The notes under the pieces were generated by a model. The model searched no databases, was not told the DNA's origin, and saw nothing but the letters and a program-made list of their open reading frames with translations. From the NCBI RefSeq assembly GCF_021049265.1, contig NZ_CP088018.1:1736001-1800000 (forward strand): a stretch of DNA of 64,000 nt, written 5' to 3'. The stretch comes from Ruania suaedae. GTDB taxonomy: Bacteria > Actinomycetota > Actinomycetes > Actinomycetales > Beutenbergiaceae. Position numbers and translations under genes: made by a program. This document shows positions 7,828 to 14,965 of the stretch, piece by piece (position 1 is the stretch's first letter; each line of letters opens with the position of its first letter).

Positions 7828-7833
7828 AGCGTA
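7828..7833 (-). promoter_or_regulatory. -10 box of the DinB gene
   Basis: TACGCT on the minus strand lies 6 nt before ATG 7821, predicting a leaderless mRNA. It shares the 55-bp gap with a diverging promoter. Confidence 0.4.
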
Positions 7834-7864
7834 GCGTCAACCCCACCATGGAGACGGATGAGGC

Positions 7865-7870
7865 TAGAGT
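7865..7870 (+). promoter_or_regulatory. -10 box of the PCD-VOC gene
   Basis: TAGAGT lies 6 nt before ATG 7877, predicting a leaderless mRNA. Confidence 0.45.
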
Positions 7871-7876
7871 CGGCCC

Positions 7877-8584
7877 ATGGACATGCTGAGTGGCTCACAG
7901 ATCGCCGAAGCAGGTCTGGCCGACTGGCGCAAGCTGGCCCAAGGGCTTCACGCGCGATATCTGGTCGAGGACTTCGGCGCCGCCGCGCGCTTCGTCGCCG
8001 CGCTCGCCGAGGCAGGACATTCGCTCGGGCATCATCCCCGTGTCTCGATCAGCACGGGGCACGTGGACCTGGAGCTGGTCTCCGATGACGCCGTCTACCG
8101 CGACGGCGAGGGGACCGAGCACCGAGTCGAATGGGTGAGCCAGCAGGACCTCGATCTCGCACGGCTGATCACGGTGATCGCCGCCGATCTCGGCCTGGCC
8201 GCCGACCCGGCATCGGTGAGCGAGATCGAGCTCGGTCTCGACACGACAAGTTCGGCGACCATTGCGCCGGTGTGGGCTGCGCTTCTGACCGGCAGCGCGT
8301 CGTCCCAGGGGCGTGGATCGCCGAGCGACGAGATCCGGGACGCTACCGGGCGGGTGCCGAACCTGTGGTTCGGTGAGCTCGATCCGAAGGATGCATCCTG
8401 CGAGCGATTCCATCTTGAGGTCTATGTCGCACCGGAGGCTCTCGCAGCACGGATCGACGCCGTTCTCGCCGCGGGCGGCAGCATCGTCGACGACAGTCAG
8501 GCACCGTCGCTCACGGTGATCGCCGACCAGGACGGTAACCGGGGAGTGGTGTGCGTGGACATGTCGGCCACGCATCGCGCCTGA
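7877..8584 (+). CDS. Pterin dehydratase-like / VOC fusion protein
   Basis: This 235-residue protein has two parts. Residues about 10-110 resemble 4a-hydroxytetrahydrobiopterin dehydratase (PCD/DCoH): DFGAAARFVAALAEAGHSLGHHPRVS, then a GHVDLEL strand. Residues about 120-235 resemble a VOC/glyoxalase-like domain (WFGELDP, FHLEVYVAPEAL, and an ending like a metal-site strand). Such fusions occur in actinobacteria without a defined function. The usual catalytic His pair of PCD appears as GHH (about 51-53). It ends 8 bp before the dif-like site. Its substrate is unknown. Confidence 0.7.
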   Translation: MDMLSGSQIAEAGLADWRKLAQGLHARYLVEDFGAAARFVAALAEAGHSLGHHPRVSISTGHVDLELVSDDAVYRDGEGTEHRVEWVSQQDLDLARLITVIAADLGLAADPASVSEIELGLDTTSSATIAPVWAALLTGSASSQGRGSPSDEIRDATGRVPNLWFGELDPKDASCERFHLEVYVAPEALAARIDAVLAAGGSIVDDSQAPSLTVIADQDGNRGVVCVDMSATHRA

Positions 8585-8592
8585 GAAGCCTG

Positions 8593-8620
8593 GAATGACA
8601 TAATGTACATTATCGGCGAC
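8593..8620 (-). other. dif: dif-like XerC/XerD recombination site
   Basis: Read on the minus strand the 28 bp divide as in a dif site: an 11-bp arm ending CGCCGATAA, a 6-bp centre TGTACA, and an 11-bp arm starting TTATGTCA. E. coli dif has the same layout (arm ending CATAA, centre TGTATA, arm starting TTATGTTA), and actinobacterial dif sites as I remember them share CGCCGATAAT and ACATTATGTCA. The inner 14 bp form a perfect palindrome, strikingly AT-rich for this sequence. Gene orientation switches around it. Right-arm bases 9-11 (TTC) deviate from the usual ending. Confidence 0.8.
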
Positions 8621-8942
8621 TTTCAGGAGTGGCTGGATTGAGCCCTCCGGATTGATTCGACTTGGTGCGCAGGTGCCGTCGACGTAGCGTCGTGGCGAGG
8701 CTGGTGCACGCCGCCCCGATCGCGATCAGCGCCGCCGCCGGCGGCCACGGGACCGCGACGATCGTTCCGTCCACCGCGCGGATCGCGACGCCGCCGACCA
8801 CGCCGGCGGCAACGATGCCTGCGACCCCGAGCATGCCGAGGATCCAGTCACGTACGCGAGGCTGACTCGCTCTGACGACGTCCGCTGCCAGAGCCGCGAG
8901 AGCGACGACGGACAGGATCAGGATGTGCTGGGATGACCGCAT
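8610..8942 (-). CDS. Small hypothetical membrane protein
   Basis: I do not recognise this 110-residue protein. It has three hydrophobic stretches (about 7-24, 35-58 and 66-92) with an Arg-rich loop and tail, so it is probably a three-helix membrane protein. The ATG at 8942 overlaps, on the opposite strand, the start of the phosphotransferase gene at 8941. Its TAA stop lies inside the dif-like site, whose sequence constraints it therefore shares. No ribosome site is obvious. A real gene is plausible because of the coherent hydrophobic pattern, but it could be a chance frame. Confidence 0.45.
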   Translation of the reverse strand: MRSSQHILILSVVALAALAADVVRASQPRVRDWILGMLGVAGIVAAGVVGGVAIRAVDGTIVAVPWPPAAALIAIGAACTSLATTLRRRHLRTKSNQSGGLNPATPESRR

Positions 8943-9906
8943 GAACCACCCGCCGGTCACGATGCTGTGGGAACAGGTGGATCCTGCGCGCACCTTGACC
9001 GAGCGGGCCGGATTCACCGACGCAGCGGCCGCGGTGCACTGGCTCACGTCCACCGTCTCGGCCCACTGGGATCTCCCGGTCGACTCCTGCGACCGTCTCG
9101 TCCTCAGCGATCGCAACGTGCTGGCGTGGCTCTCGACCACGAGGGGCCGGATGCTCGCGAAATGGTCGGTGGCGCCGGAGCGGTTCGCTCGCCTGTCGGC
9201 GCTGGCGGACTTGGTCCGATGGCTGCATCAGTCCGGCTTGCCGGTCTCGGCGCCGCTCCCGGCACGTTCGGGGGCGCTGCAGATCGAGGTCGACGGCGTC
9301 TCGATCGCCCTGCAGCGGGTGATCGAGAGCCCGATGCTCGATGCCGGCGACCCGCGCCAGGTTCACGCCGCCGGAGCCGTGCTGGCCAGGCTCCACCTCG
9401 CCCTGGCCGAGCACCCCGGCCGTGAGCGCGTGATCGGGCCCTCACAGCCCCATGACGCTGCCGGGATGACAGCGTGGCTCGGAGCGGCGGGTGCGCACCT
9501 GCCCTCGGCTGCCGTCCGGAACCTTCGGGATCGTCTCGCCGACGCCCCCGGCCTCGACGCGCCGGTGCAGCTGCTGCACGGCGACTACCGCTCGGCGAAC
9601 ATCCTGTGCTCGGGCGCAGAGGTGGCGGCGGTACTCGACTTCGAGGAACTGCGCCGCGATCGCTGCGTCGACGAGCTCGCCCGGTCGGCGGTCCTGCTCG
9701 GCACCCGCTTCCATGACTGGGGCCCCGTCCCCACCGGGACGCACGCACACCTGCTCGCCGGATACGAGACCGTCCGGCGCCTCACCGCCTCCGAACGCGT
9801 CTGGTGGGACCTGCTCCGCCTTCACTACACCCTCGTGTTCGTGCCCCACGGTGACGATCCCGCCGGATGGGCCGGCTCGGCGCTCGACCTGAGCCGCCAC
9901 AGCTGA
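8941..9906 (+). CDS. Phosphotransferase, APH/choline kinase fold
   Basis: This 321-residue kinase-fold enzyme carries the catalytic loop LLHGDYRSANIL (H213-G214-D215, N220) and the metal-binding VLDFEE (D233). A lysine at 74 (MLAKWSV) fits the ATP-binding site. The family phosphorylates aminoglycosides, macrolides, choline, homoserine and other small molecules, so no substrate can be assigned and a resistance role should not be assumed. ATG 8941 is favoured over the in-frame ATG at 8923 because both are possible but the shorter one starts the conserved region. A hairpin follows the stop directly. Confidence 0.75.
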   Translation: MNHPPVTMLWEQVDPARTLTERAGFTDAAAAVHWLTSTVSAHWDLPVDSCDRLVLSDRNVLAWLSTTRGRMLAKWSVAPERFARLSALADLVRWLHQSGLPVSAPLPARSGALQIEVDGVSIALQRVIESPMLDAGDPRQVHAAGAVLARLHLALAEHPGRERVIGPSQPHDAAGMTAWLGAAGAHLPSAAVRNLRDRLADAPGLDAPVQLLHGDYRSANILCSGAEVAAVLDFEELRRDRCVDELARSAVLLGTRFHDWGPVPTGTHAHLLAGYETVRRLTASERVWWDLLRLHYTLVFVPHGDDPAGWAGSALDLSRHS

Positions 9907-9907
9907 C

Positions 9908-9926
9908 GCCGGACCTGCGGTCCGGC
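9908..9926 (+). terminator. Hairpin after the phosphotransferase gene
   Basis: GCCGGACC-TGC-GGTCCGGC is a perfect 8-bp stem with a 3-nt loop starting 2 nt after the stop codon. No T-tract follows, as is common in high-GC actinobacteria. Confidence 0.55.
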
Positions 9927-9950
9927 CGGCGCGCCCACGTGCGGCGGGGA

Positions 9951-9967
9951 TGAACGCCCCGTAACGT
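9951..9967 (+). promoter_or_regulatory. Shared promoter element, upstream copy
   Basis: TGAACGCC-N2-GTAACGT, in which TAACGT is a good -10 box, lies 30 nt before the ATG at 9998. The same element with the same internal spacing precedes the paralogue at 10597. The stretch GGCG-N8-CGCC around its left half could be an operator. Confidence 0.55.
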
Positions 9968-9997
9968 ATCAACCCCATCTCGACACTGGAGTCAATC

Positions 9998-10501
9998 ATG
10001 GTGGTTCACGCACGGGCATTGTCGCCCGTCGCCCCGGAACGTCTCGCCGTCGAGAAGATCGGTGTGGTCCGTCATAGCCTGCGACGCGCGGGCGCCGCGG
10101 CACTCACCTGTATCGGTGCCGTCGCCGCCGATGCCGCGACCAGACCCGACGCCGCCCTCACTCCCGCCGCGCTCGTCGGGTACTCGGTGACCATCTGGGT
10201 GCTGTTCCCCGTGGCCATGGCCCTGGCCGTGGTGGCCGGCGTCGCGGCGAGCAGAAGGGCGGTCCTGTCGTTCTGGAGCTCCTCACTGCTGGTCGCCGCA
10301 GCCACCGGAGGATGGATCGCCTGGGGTGTCGGCAACCTGGAGGGTTCCCTGTACGGCGCTCTGCTCGCGACGGGCGCACTGCTCGCCGGACTGGCCTCGG
10401 GCCGGCCCTGGCCCCGGCAGGTGCGTGCGGTCGCCGTCGCGTTGATCGCCCTGACCACGGCGGTGGTCCTGGCTGGCGCCGTGCCCGTGTTCGCGGCGTG
10501 A
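9998..10501 (+). CDS. Hypothetical membrane protein, tandem paralogue 1
   Basis: I do not recognise a family. The 167-residue protein has an N-terminal cytoplasmic-type segment and about four hydrophobic helices from residue 30 onwards. Residues about 60-130 align with the next gene without gaps: GYSVTIWVLFPVAMAL against GHSVALWVVAPALVSA, and GNLEGSLYGALLATGA against SNVEGTLYGLVLGAGA. The best conserved spot is N(L/V)EG(S/T)LYG, probably a loop between helices. The two genes form a tandem duplication that kept its promoter element. Confidence 0.65.
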   Translation: MVVHARALSPVAPERLAVEKIGVVRHSLRRAGAAALTCIGAVAADAATRPDAALTPAALVGYSVTIWVLFPVAMALAVVAGVAASRRAVLSFWSSSLLVAAATGGWIAWGVGNLEGSLYGALLATGALLAGLASGRPWPRQVRAVAVALIALTTAVVLAGAVPVFAA

Positions 10502-10546
10502 GGGGTCGGCTCGCTCACATCTACGCCCGGGCGAGTGGCCGGCGGG

Positions 10547-10563
10547 TGAACGCCGGGTAACGT
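10547..10563 (+). promoter_or_regulatory. Shared promoter element, downstream copy
   Basis: TGAACGCC-N2-GTAACGT again, 33 nt before the ATG at 10597; the fifteen defined positions are identical to those of the copy at 9951. GGCG-N6-CGCC flanks the left half. Confidence 0.55.
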
Positions 10564-10596
10564 GGCGCTCCCCTGGCCACGAGACGGGAGCTGGCG

Positions 10597-11133
10597 ATGA
10601 CGGTCCTCGAACAGGCATCGGTCCCGGCGCCGATCGCCTCCGGTGGCGCGCCTGCCATGGCCGCGAGCGTCCGCGGCCTGGCGCGCACCGTGACTGCCGG
10701 CGCGTTGATCATCGCGCTGGATTCTCTGTTCAGCCCGGCGGCCGCCATGCACCAGTGGGCGCTCGCCGGCCACTCCGTCGCGCTCTGGGTGGTCGCCCCC
10801 GCGCTGGTGAGCGCCGCCGTCGTGGCAGGCGTGAGCGCACATCGCGGCTCCGCCGTGACTCCCCTGCACTCCTCGCTCCTGTTCGGCGCGGCCACGACGG
10901 CCTGGATGATGCTCGGCGTGAGCAACGTCGAGGGCACGCTGTACGGCCTGGTGCTGGGGGCCGGAGCGGTCGCGGCCGGTCACCGGTTCGGCAACGAGGG
11001 CGCCTCGCGGCGAGCGCTGACCAGCGCGGCGATCGTGGTGGCGGCGACGGCGTGCCTGCTGAACGTCGCCGTACCCGCCCTCTCGCCGGCCATCGGCTCC
11101 GCCCTGTCAGGGGCCGGCCTGCCGCTCCCCTAG
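10597..11133 (+). CDS. Hypothetical membrane protein, tandem paralogue 2
   Basis: This 178-residue membrane protein is the paralogue of the gene at 9998, with about four hydrophobic segments and the conserved SNVEGTLYG loop at about residue 108. The N-terminus (first 25 residues) and C-terminus differ from the other copy, so the duplication is not recent. The stop shares the palindrome CTAG with the stop of the convergent VOC gene. Function is unknown. Neighbouring genes are detoxification-type proteins, but no link is shown. Confidence 0.65.
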   Translation: MTVLEQASVPAPIASGGAPAMAASVRGLARTVTAGALIIALDSLFSPAAAMHQWALAGHSVALWVVAPALVSAAVVAGVSAHRGSAVTPLHSSLLFGAATTAWMMLGVSNVEGTLYGLVLGAGAVAAGHRFGNEGASRRALTSAAIVVAATACLLNVAVPALSPAIGSALSGAGLPLP

Positions 11134-11522
11134 CTCTGGACGGGCGCGACCAGCTGGATGAGGTTGCCGCAGGTGTCGTCGCAGACGGCGATCACGGCCG
11201 TCCCGATGTCGGTGGGCCCCTGCGTGAACTGCACGCCCAGCCCGGTCAGCCGGGCATGCTCGGACGCCACGTCGGTCACCTGGAACTGGGCCAGCGGGAT
11301 ACCGTCCTCCATCAACGCGTCGCGGTAGGGCTTCACCGCGGGGTGTCCCGCCGGTTCGAGCAACAGCTCGGTGCCGTCGGGGTCTTCCGGCGAGACGACG
11401 GTGAGCCAGGAGTCCTCACCGAACGGGATGTCGTGCTTGATCCGGAAACCGAGGACCTCGGTGTAGAACTGCCGGGCGTGCTGCTGGTCGTCGACGAAGA
11501 CGCTGGTCAGTCCGATCTTCAT
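11130..11522 (-). CDS. VOC (glyoxalase-fold) protein of an ArsR operon
   Basis: This 130-residue protein has the paired beta-alpha-beta-beta-beta modules of the VOC family: KIGLTSVFVDDQQHARQFYTEVLGF at the start, DGTELLLEP at mid-length, and GTAVIAVCDDTCGNLIQLV at the end. E in TELLLEP is a likely metal ligand. The last metal position reads N-L-I-Q-L-V. Members cleave or isomerise small molecules or bind antibiotics. It overlaps the ArsR gene by ATGA, so regulator and enzyme are one operon, and the VOC protein is probably what the repressor controls. Confidence 0.8.
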   Translation of the reverse strand: MKIGLTSVFVDDQQHARQFYTEVLGFRIKHDIPFGEDSWLTVVSPEDPDGTELLLEPAGHPAVKPYRDALMEDGIPLAQFQVTDVASEHARLTGLGVQFTQGPTDIGTAVIAVCDDTCGNLIQLVAPVQS

Positions 11523-11800
11523 GAGGGGGTCCTCTCGTTGGGCCACCGCTGCTGGATCTCGGCCAGTGGCGCTGGGGTGAAGTAGTGGAACTTGGAGCGG
11601 CCGCGCCGCTGGGTGGTGATGAGCCCGGCGTCCTCGAGCACGGTGAGATGCTGCGATATCGCCTGCCGGCTCATGGTCAGCCCGTGGCCCATGGTGAGCG
11701 CACCGCAGAGTTCGAACAGGGTCTTGCCCTCCCCCGCCGCGAGCTCATCCATGAGCAGCCGGCGGGTCTCGTCGGCGAGTGCTCGGTAGATATCGGCCAC
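11519..11800 (-). CDS. ArsR family repressor
   Basis: This 93-residue winged-helix protein contains VADIYRALADETRRLLMDEL at the start and the recognition helix region TMSRQAISQHLTVLEDAGLI (about 42-61), followed by the wing RRGRSKFHYF. There is no CxC metal site, so it is probably a non-metal-sensing member, like the ArsR proteins next to small ligand-binding genes. The GTG at 11800 lies 6 nt after the -10 box, so the mRNA is predicted to be leaderless. The promoter carries a perfect palindrome suited to autoregulation. Confidence 0.8.
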   Translation of the reverse strand: MADIYRALADETRRLLMDELAAGEGKTLFELCGALTMGHGLTMSRQAISQHLTVLEDAGLITTQRRGRSKFHYFTPAPLAEIQQRWPNERTPS

Positions 11801-11806
11801 ACAGAC

Positions 11807-11836
11807 ACGATAGGCAAGTACTGACTTGCATGTCAA
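11807..11836 (-). promoter_or_regulatory. ArsR-VOC promoter with operator
   Basis: On the minus strand a consensus -35 TTGACA (11831-11836) and a -10 TATCGT (11807-11812) are separated by 18 nt. Between them lies the perfect inverted repeat GCAAGT-CAGT-ACTTGC (11814-11829), placed so that a bound dimer would block RNA polymerase. This is the clearest promoter in the window. Confidence 0.8.
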
Positions 11837-13863
11837 TGGTCTGCGAGACCCGTGCGCCCCACCAGTGCCAGGCGCCGTGCCGGGTCCAGCAGCACGGCGA
11901 CGTTGTCGCTGATCTGCTCCGCGCTCCCCCGACCAGGCGGTAGTGCCCGCACCGCCGGGTCGGAGACCCCGGCCAGCAGTGCAGCGCTGATCTCCTCCCG
12001 TGCCACCCGGTACGGCCGGTCCCAGAAGCCGGTGGTGGCCGGCCGCGGAGCGGGGAGCCCGGCCTCCTGCTGACGCTCGAGCAGCAGGTCCAGTGCGCCG
12101 GCCAGGCACTCCTGCCGCTCACGCCACCCGGCGGCCCCCAGCACCGCCCGCAGATGCTGATGGACGCCGTCCATCCCCGGCAGCCGGCCCAGCATCGTGC
12201 CGCGCCACTTCGCATACGGCATCCACTGCCGGGACAGGGTGAAGGACAGGTGCATCGCGACGTCCACGAGGCGCGCGGCGATCACGCGCGAGCCGAGGTC
12301 ATCGCCCGCGTCGCCCGCGCGGCTCATCAGCGGCATCTCCTCGGCGAGCCGGGCCCAGTCGGCCGCGACCACATGGCGCCAGAGGTCATCGGGATACCAC
12401 CTCAGGGCGCTGCGTAGAGCGGTGATCTCGCCGGTCCCGTCGTGGAACACCGGTCCCGCGACGATCTCCAGCACCGCCTGTCCGGTCAGCGACAGCCAGT
12501 CCTCGGCGCTCACCTCGCCCCGGGGATCGAACCCCAGCCCGTGGATCACGAACCGGGACGGACTGGCCACCTCGATGTGATGCGCGGGCTCGGTGTGCCC
12601 GGAGAAGGCGAACCGCGTCGGCAGGCCCAGGAAAGCGTCCGGCAGCGTCTCGCCCAGATACGCCTCCACCTCCGGCGCCATCGCATCCTCGACCAGCAGC
12701 GTCAGCCGCAGGCCCCAGTCGTGATCGCGCGACATCGCATCGTCCAACCCGAGCACATCGGACCCGCTGCCCAGCCGGGCGGCCGCGTGCGGGAGTCCGG
12801 GCCAGCGCTGCATCAGCAGCGGGGCCACGATCTCCTCGTAGTAGCGCCGCGCCAGGGCGAGACCGTCCGGCCCAGCGGGCGTCGCCGGCGCCGGACGCCG
12901 GGGGCGATCGCCGGCTCGTCCCAGGCGCCGGGCCACCTCCCCAGCCCTCTCGGCCAGGTCCGCCGGCTCCAGCACCTCGAACTCGTGGCCGAGCATGGCC
13001 ACGTGCAGGAGCACGTAGTCGAGGTCGTCCGCTCCGGCCCGCACCTCGCTGCGCGGGCCACGAGCGAGCACGACGGCGGCCCTGGCCGGGATCTGCCGGC
13101 GCACCTGCTCTGCCGGCGCGTCCACGAGGAAGCGCGCCTGACGGCGGTACGCACGCCCCGTCACGCCCTCCTGCACGAAGCGGGCGGCGTCGGGCGCCTG
13201 CCGGGGCGCGAACCGCCAGGTCCGAGCGGCCACCTCCGACATCCGGTCCACCCGGAAGGTGCGCCAGTCGTCCCGGTCGAGGTCGTAGGCGAGCAGGTAC
13301 CATCGGCGCTCCGAGGTGACCAGCCGGTACGGCTCCACCCGGCGCTCCTGGGGAGCCTCGTGATCGCTACGGGAGTAGCCGAAGCCCACCTGATGACGGT
13401 CGCGGCACGCCCCGGCCAGCACCATCAGGGCCCCGGCGTCCACGGGATCACCCGCACCGTCGAAGAAGTCCACCGCCCGGTGCAGGGCCGCCACCTGGTC
13501 GCGCAGCCTCGCCGGCAGGACCCGATGCAACTTCGTCAAGGCACCCAGCGCGGCATCGGCCGCCCCCCGCTCCCCCGCCTGGGCCCGGCTGAGGAGAGCG
13601 ACCGCGATCGCGGTCGCCTCGCCGTCGTCGAGCATCAGCGGCGGCAGCTCGCGGCCGGCGTGCAGCCGGTAGCCGCCACCCAACCCCTGGCTCGCCTCCA
13701 CCAGATAGCCCAGCGACCGCAACCGCTCCACGTCGCGCCGCACGGTCCGCACCGTCACCCCCAGCGCCTCCGCGAGCTCGGGCCCGGTCCAGATCTGGCG
13801 CCGTTGCAGCATGCCGAGGAGTGCGAGCACCCGCTCGGTCGTCCCGCGTTCGGTCTCGGCCAC
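11833..13863 (-). CDS. WYL-type regulator fused to a DUF4037 domain
   Basis: This 676-residue protein joins two modules. Residues about 1-320 are a DeoR-like winged helix (ERVLALLGMLQRRQIWTGPEL, TVRTVRRDVERL) plus WYL and WCX domains (RRVEPYRLVTSERRWYLLAYD, EFEVLEPADLAERAGE). After a Pro/Ala linker (about 325-345) comes a DUF4037 domain with a nucleotidyltransferase-like signature, GSGSDVLGLDDAMSRDHDWG, and the PYAKW motif. WYL domains bind nucleic acid or nucleotides; DUF4037 is uncharacterised. GTG 13863 is chosen because ERGTTERVLALL follows it; a longer start at 13926 would overlap the divergent gene's ATG. Confidence 0.75.
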   Translation of the reverse strand: MAETERGTTERVLALLGMLQRRQIWTGPELAEALGVTVRTVRRDVERLRSLGYLVEASQGLGGGYRLHAGRELPPLMLDDGEATAIAVALLSRAQAGERGAADAALGALTKLHRVLPARLRDQVAALHRAVDFFDGAGDPVDAGALMVLAGACRDRHQVGFGYSRSDHEAPQERRVEPYRLVTSERRWYLLAYDLDRDDWRTFRVDRMSEVAARTWRFAPRQAPDAARFVQEGVTGRAYRRQARFLVDAPAEQVRRQIPARAAVVLARGPRSEVRAGADDLDYVLLHVAMLGHEFEVLEPADLAERAGEVARRLGRAGDRPRRPAPATPAGPDGLALARRYYEEIVAPLLMQRWPGLPHAAARLGSGSDVLGLDDAMSRDHDWGLRLTLLVEDAMAPEVEAYLGETLPDAFLGLPTRFAFSGHTEPAHHIEVASPSRFVIHGLGFDPRGEVSAEDWLSLTGQAVLEIVAGPVFHDGTGEITALRSALRWYPDDLWRHVVAADWARLAEEMPLMSRAGDAGDDLGSRVIAARLVDVAMHLSFTLSRQWMPYAKWRGTMLGRLPGMDGVHQHLRAVLGAAGWRERQECLAGALDLLLERQQEAGLPAPRPATTGFWDRPYRVAREEISAALLAGVSDPAVRALPPGRGSAEQISDNVAVLLDPARRLALVGRTGLADH

Positions 13864-13924
13864 GGCGTCAGCCTGCCACAGCAAGCGGACCGATCCTGTC
13901 CTCTTCTGGATCGATGATCGAGCC

Positions 13925-14503
13925 ATGACCACCACACCGGAGGCGCCATGGAGCGCCATCCTCGCCGAACAGCTCGAGTTCCACTGGACTCACCACTGCC
14001 TGCCACGCTTCGCCGGGCTGACCGACGAGGAGTACTTCTGGTCCCCCGTGCCGGACGCCTGGAACGTCCGGCCCCGTGGCGAGTCGACCGCCCCGGTTCA
14101 GGGTGGCTCCGGCGACTTCACCATCGACTTCGCCTTCGCCGACCTCGATCCCGCACCGTTCACGACCATCGCGTGGCGGCTCGGGCACGTGATCGTCGGC
14201 GTCCTGGCGATGCGTAGTGCGGCCCACTTCGGCGCGCCGGCAGCCACCTACCAGGATTGGGAGTACGCAGGTTCGGCGGAGGAGGCGATGACCCAGCTGC
14301 GCACGCAGATCGACCGCTGGCTCGCCGGCGTGCACAGCCTCGACGAGGATGCGCTGCGCACCGCCGTCGGGGACAAGGAGCCCTACCCCGAGGCGCCGAT
14401 GGCCGACCTCGTGCTGCACATCCACCGTGAACTGATCCACCATCTGTCCGAGGTCTGCCTGCTGCGCGACCTGTACCTGCACACCGAAGGAGCACCCCGA
14501 TGA
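13925..14503 (+). CDS. DinB superfamily protein
   Basis: This 192-residue helical-bundle protein starts with the DinB_2-like pattern LAEQLEFHWTHHCLPRFAGLTDEEYFWSP and has a second histidine region, WRLGHVIVGVLAMR, and a third, VLHIHRELIHHLSEVCLLRDLY. These three His sites fit the metal centre of the superfamily. The role is probably thiol-dependent detoxification or unknown. ATG 13925 lies 6 nt after GATGAT, a possible -10 box. Its stop overlaps the next VOC gene (ATGA), forming a two-gene operon. Confidence 0.75.
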   Translation: MTTTPEAPWSAILAEQLEFHWTHHCLPRFAGLTDEEYFWSPVPDAWNVRPRGESTAPVQGGSGDFTIDFAFADLDPAPFTTIAWRLGHVIVGVLAMRSAAHFGAPAATYQDWEYAGSAEEAMTQLRTQIDRWLAGVHSLDEDALRTAVGDKEPYPEAPMADLVLHIHRELIHHLSEVCLLRDLYLHTEGAPR

Positions 14504-14964
14504 GCCGCGAGTTCCAAGTCACCGTCGACGCCCACGACCCGGTCGCCCTCTCCTACTTCTGGCGCGAGGCGCTCCCCGGCTACGTCCACCCCGCTCCCCC
14601 GGGCCGCGAGATCCCCGAGGGCGTGGATCCGTTCTCGGTCTGGGATGACTTCCTCGCCGAGATGGGCGTGCCCGAGGATCAACGCCGAGGCAGCTCCGCC
14701 CTCGAGGACGCCGAGGGCCGTGGGCCACGGATCTTCTTCCAGCAGGTCCCCGAGGCCAAGTCGGCCAAGAACCGGCTCCACCTCGACCTGCGGGCCGCGC
14801 CCGGTCTGGAAGGACCCGAACGCATGACCGCGCTGGAGGTCGAGTGCGAGCGGCTCGTCGCGGCCGGCGCCACGCGGGTGCAGCGCTTCGAACCGGACCC
14901 GCCGATGAGCGGCGGGTTCATCGTGATGACCGACCCGGAGGGCAACGAGTTCTGCCTGGACTGA
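14500..14964 (+). CDS. VOC family protein (glyoxalase-like)
   Basis: This 154-residue protein is a VOC-fold member: FQVTVDAHDPVALSYFWREALPGY at the start, KNRLHLDLRA in the middle and GGFIVMTDPEGNEFCLD at the end. This is the pattern of the actinobacterial glyoxalase-like group annotated only by fold. H in RLHLDL and E in NEFCLD occupy metal-ligand positions. It is translationally coupled to the DinB gene before it and ends 1 bp before the convergent UvrA-like gene. Substrate unknown. Confidence 0.8.
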   Translation: MSREFQVTVDAHDPVALSYFWREALPGYVHPAPPGREIPEGVDPFSVWDDFLAEMGVPEDQRRGSSALEDAEGRGPRIFFQQVPEAKSAKNRLHLDLRAAPGLEGPERMTALEVECERLVAAGATRVQRFEPDPPMSGGFIVMTDPEGNEFCLD

Positions 14965-14965
14965 G

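Noticed and set aside
8923-8940. Earlier ATG for the phosphotransferase gene
   Set aside because: It adds six residues without conservation; both starts stay possible but 8941 is simpler.
13864-13926. Longer N-terminus of the WYL-DUF4037 protein starting at 13926
   Set aside because: It would overlap the divergent gene's start, and its extra residues do not fit the family; the GTG at 13863 fits the conserved ERVLALL start.
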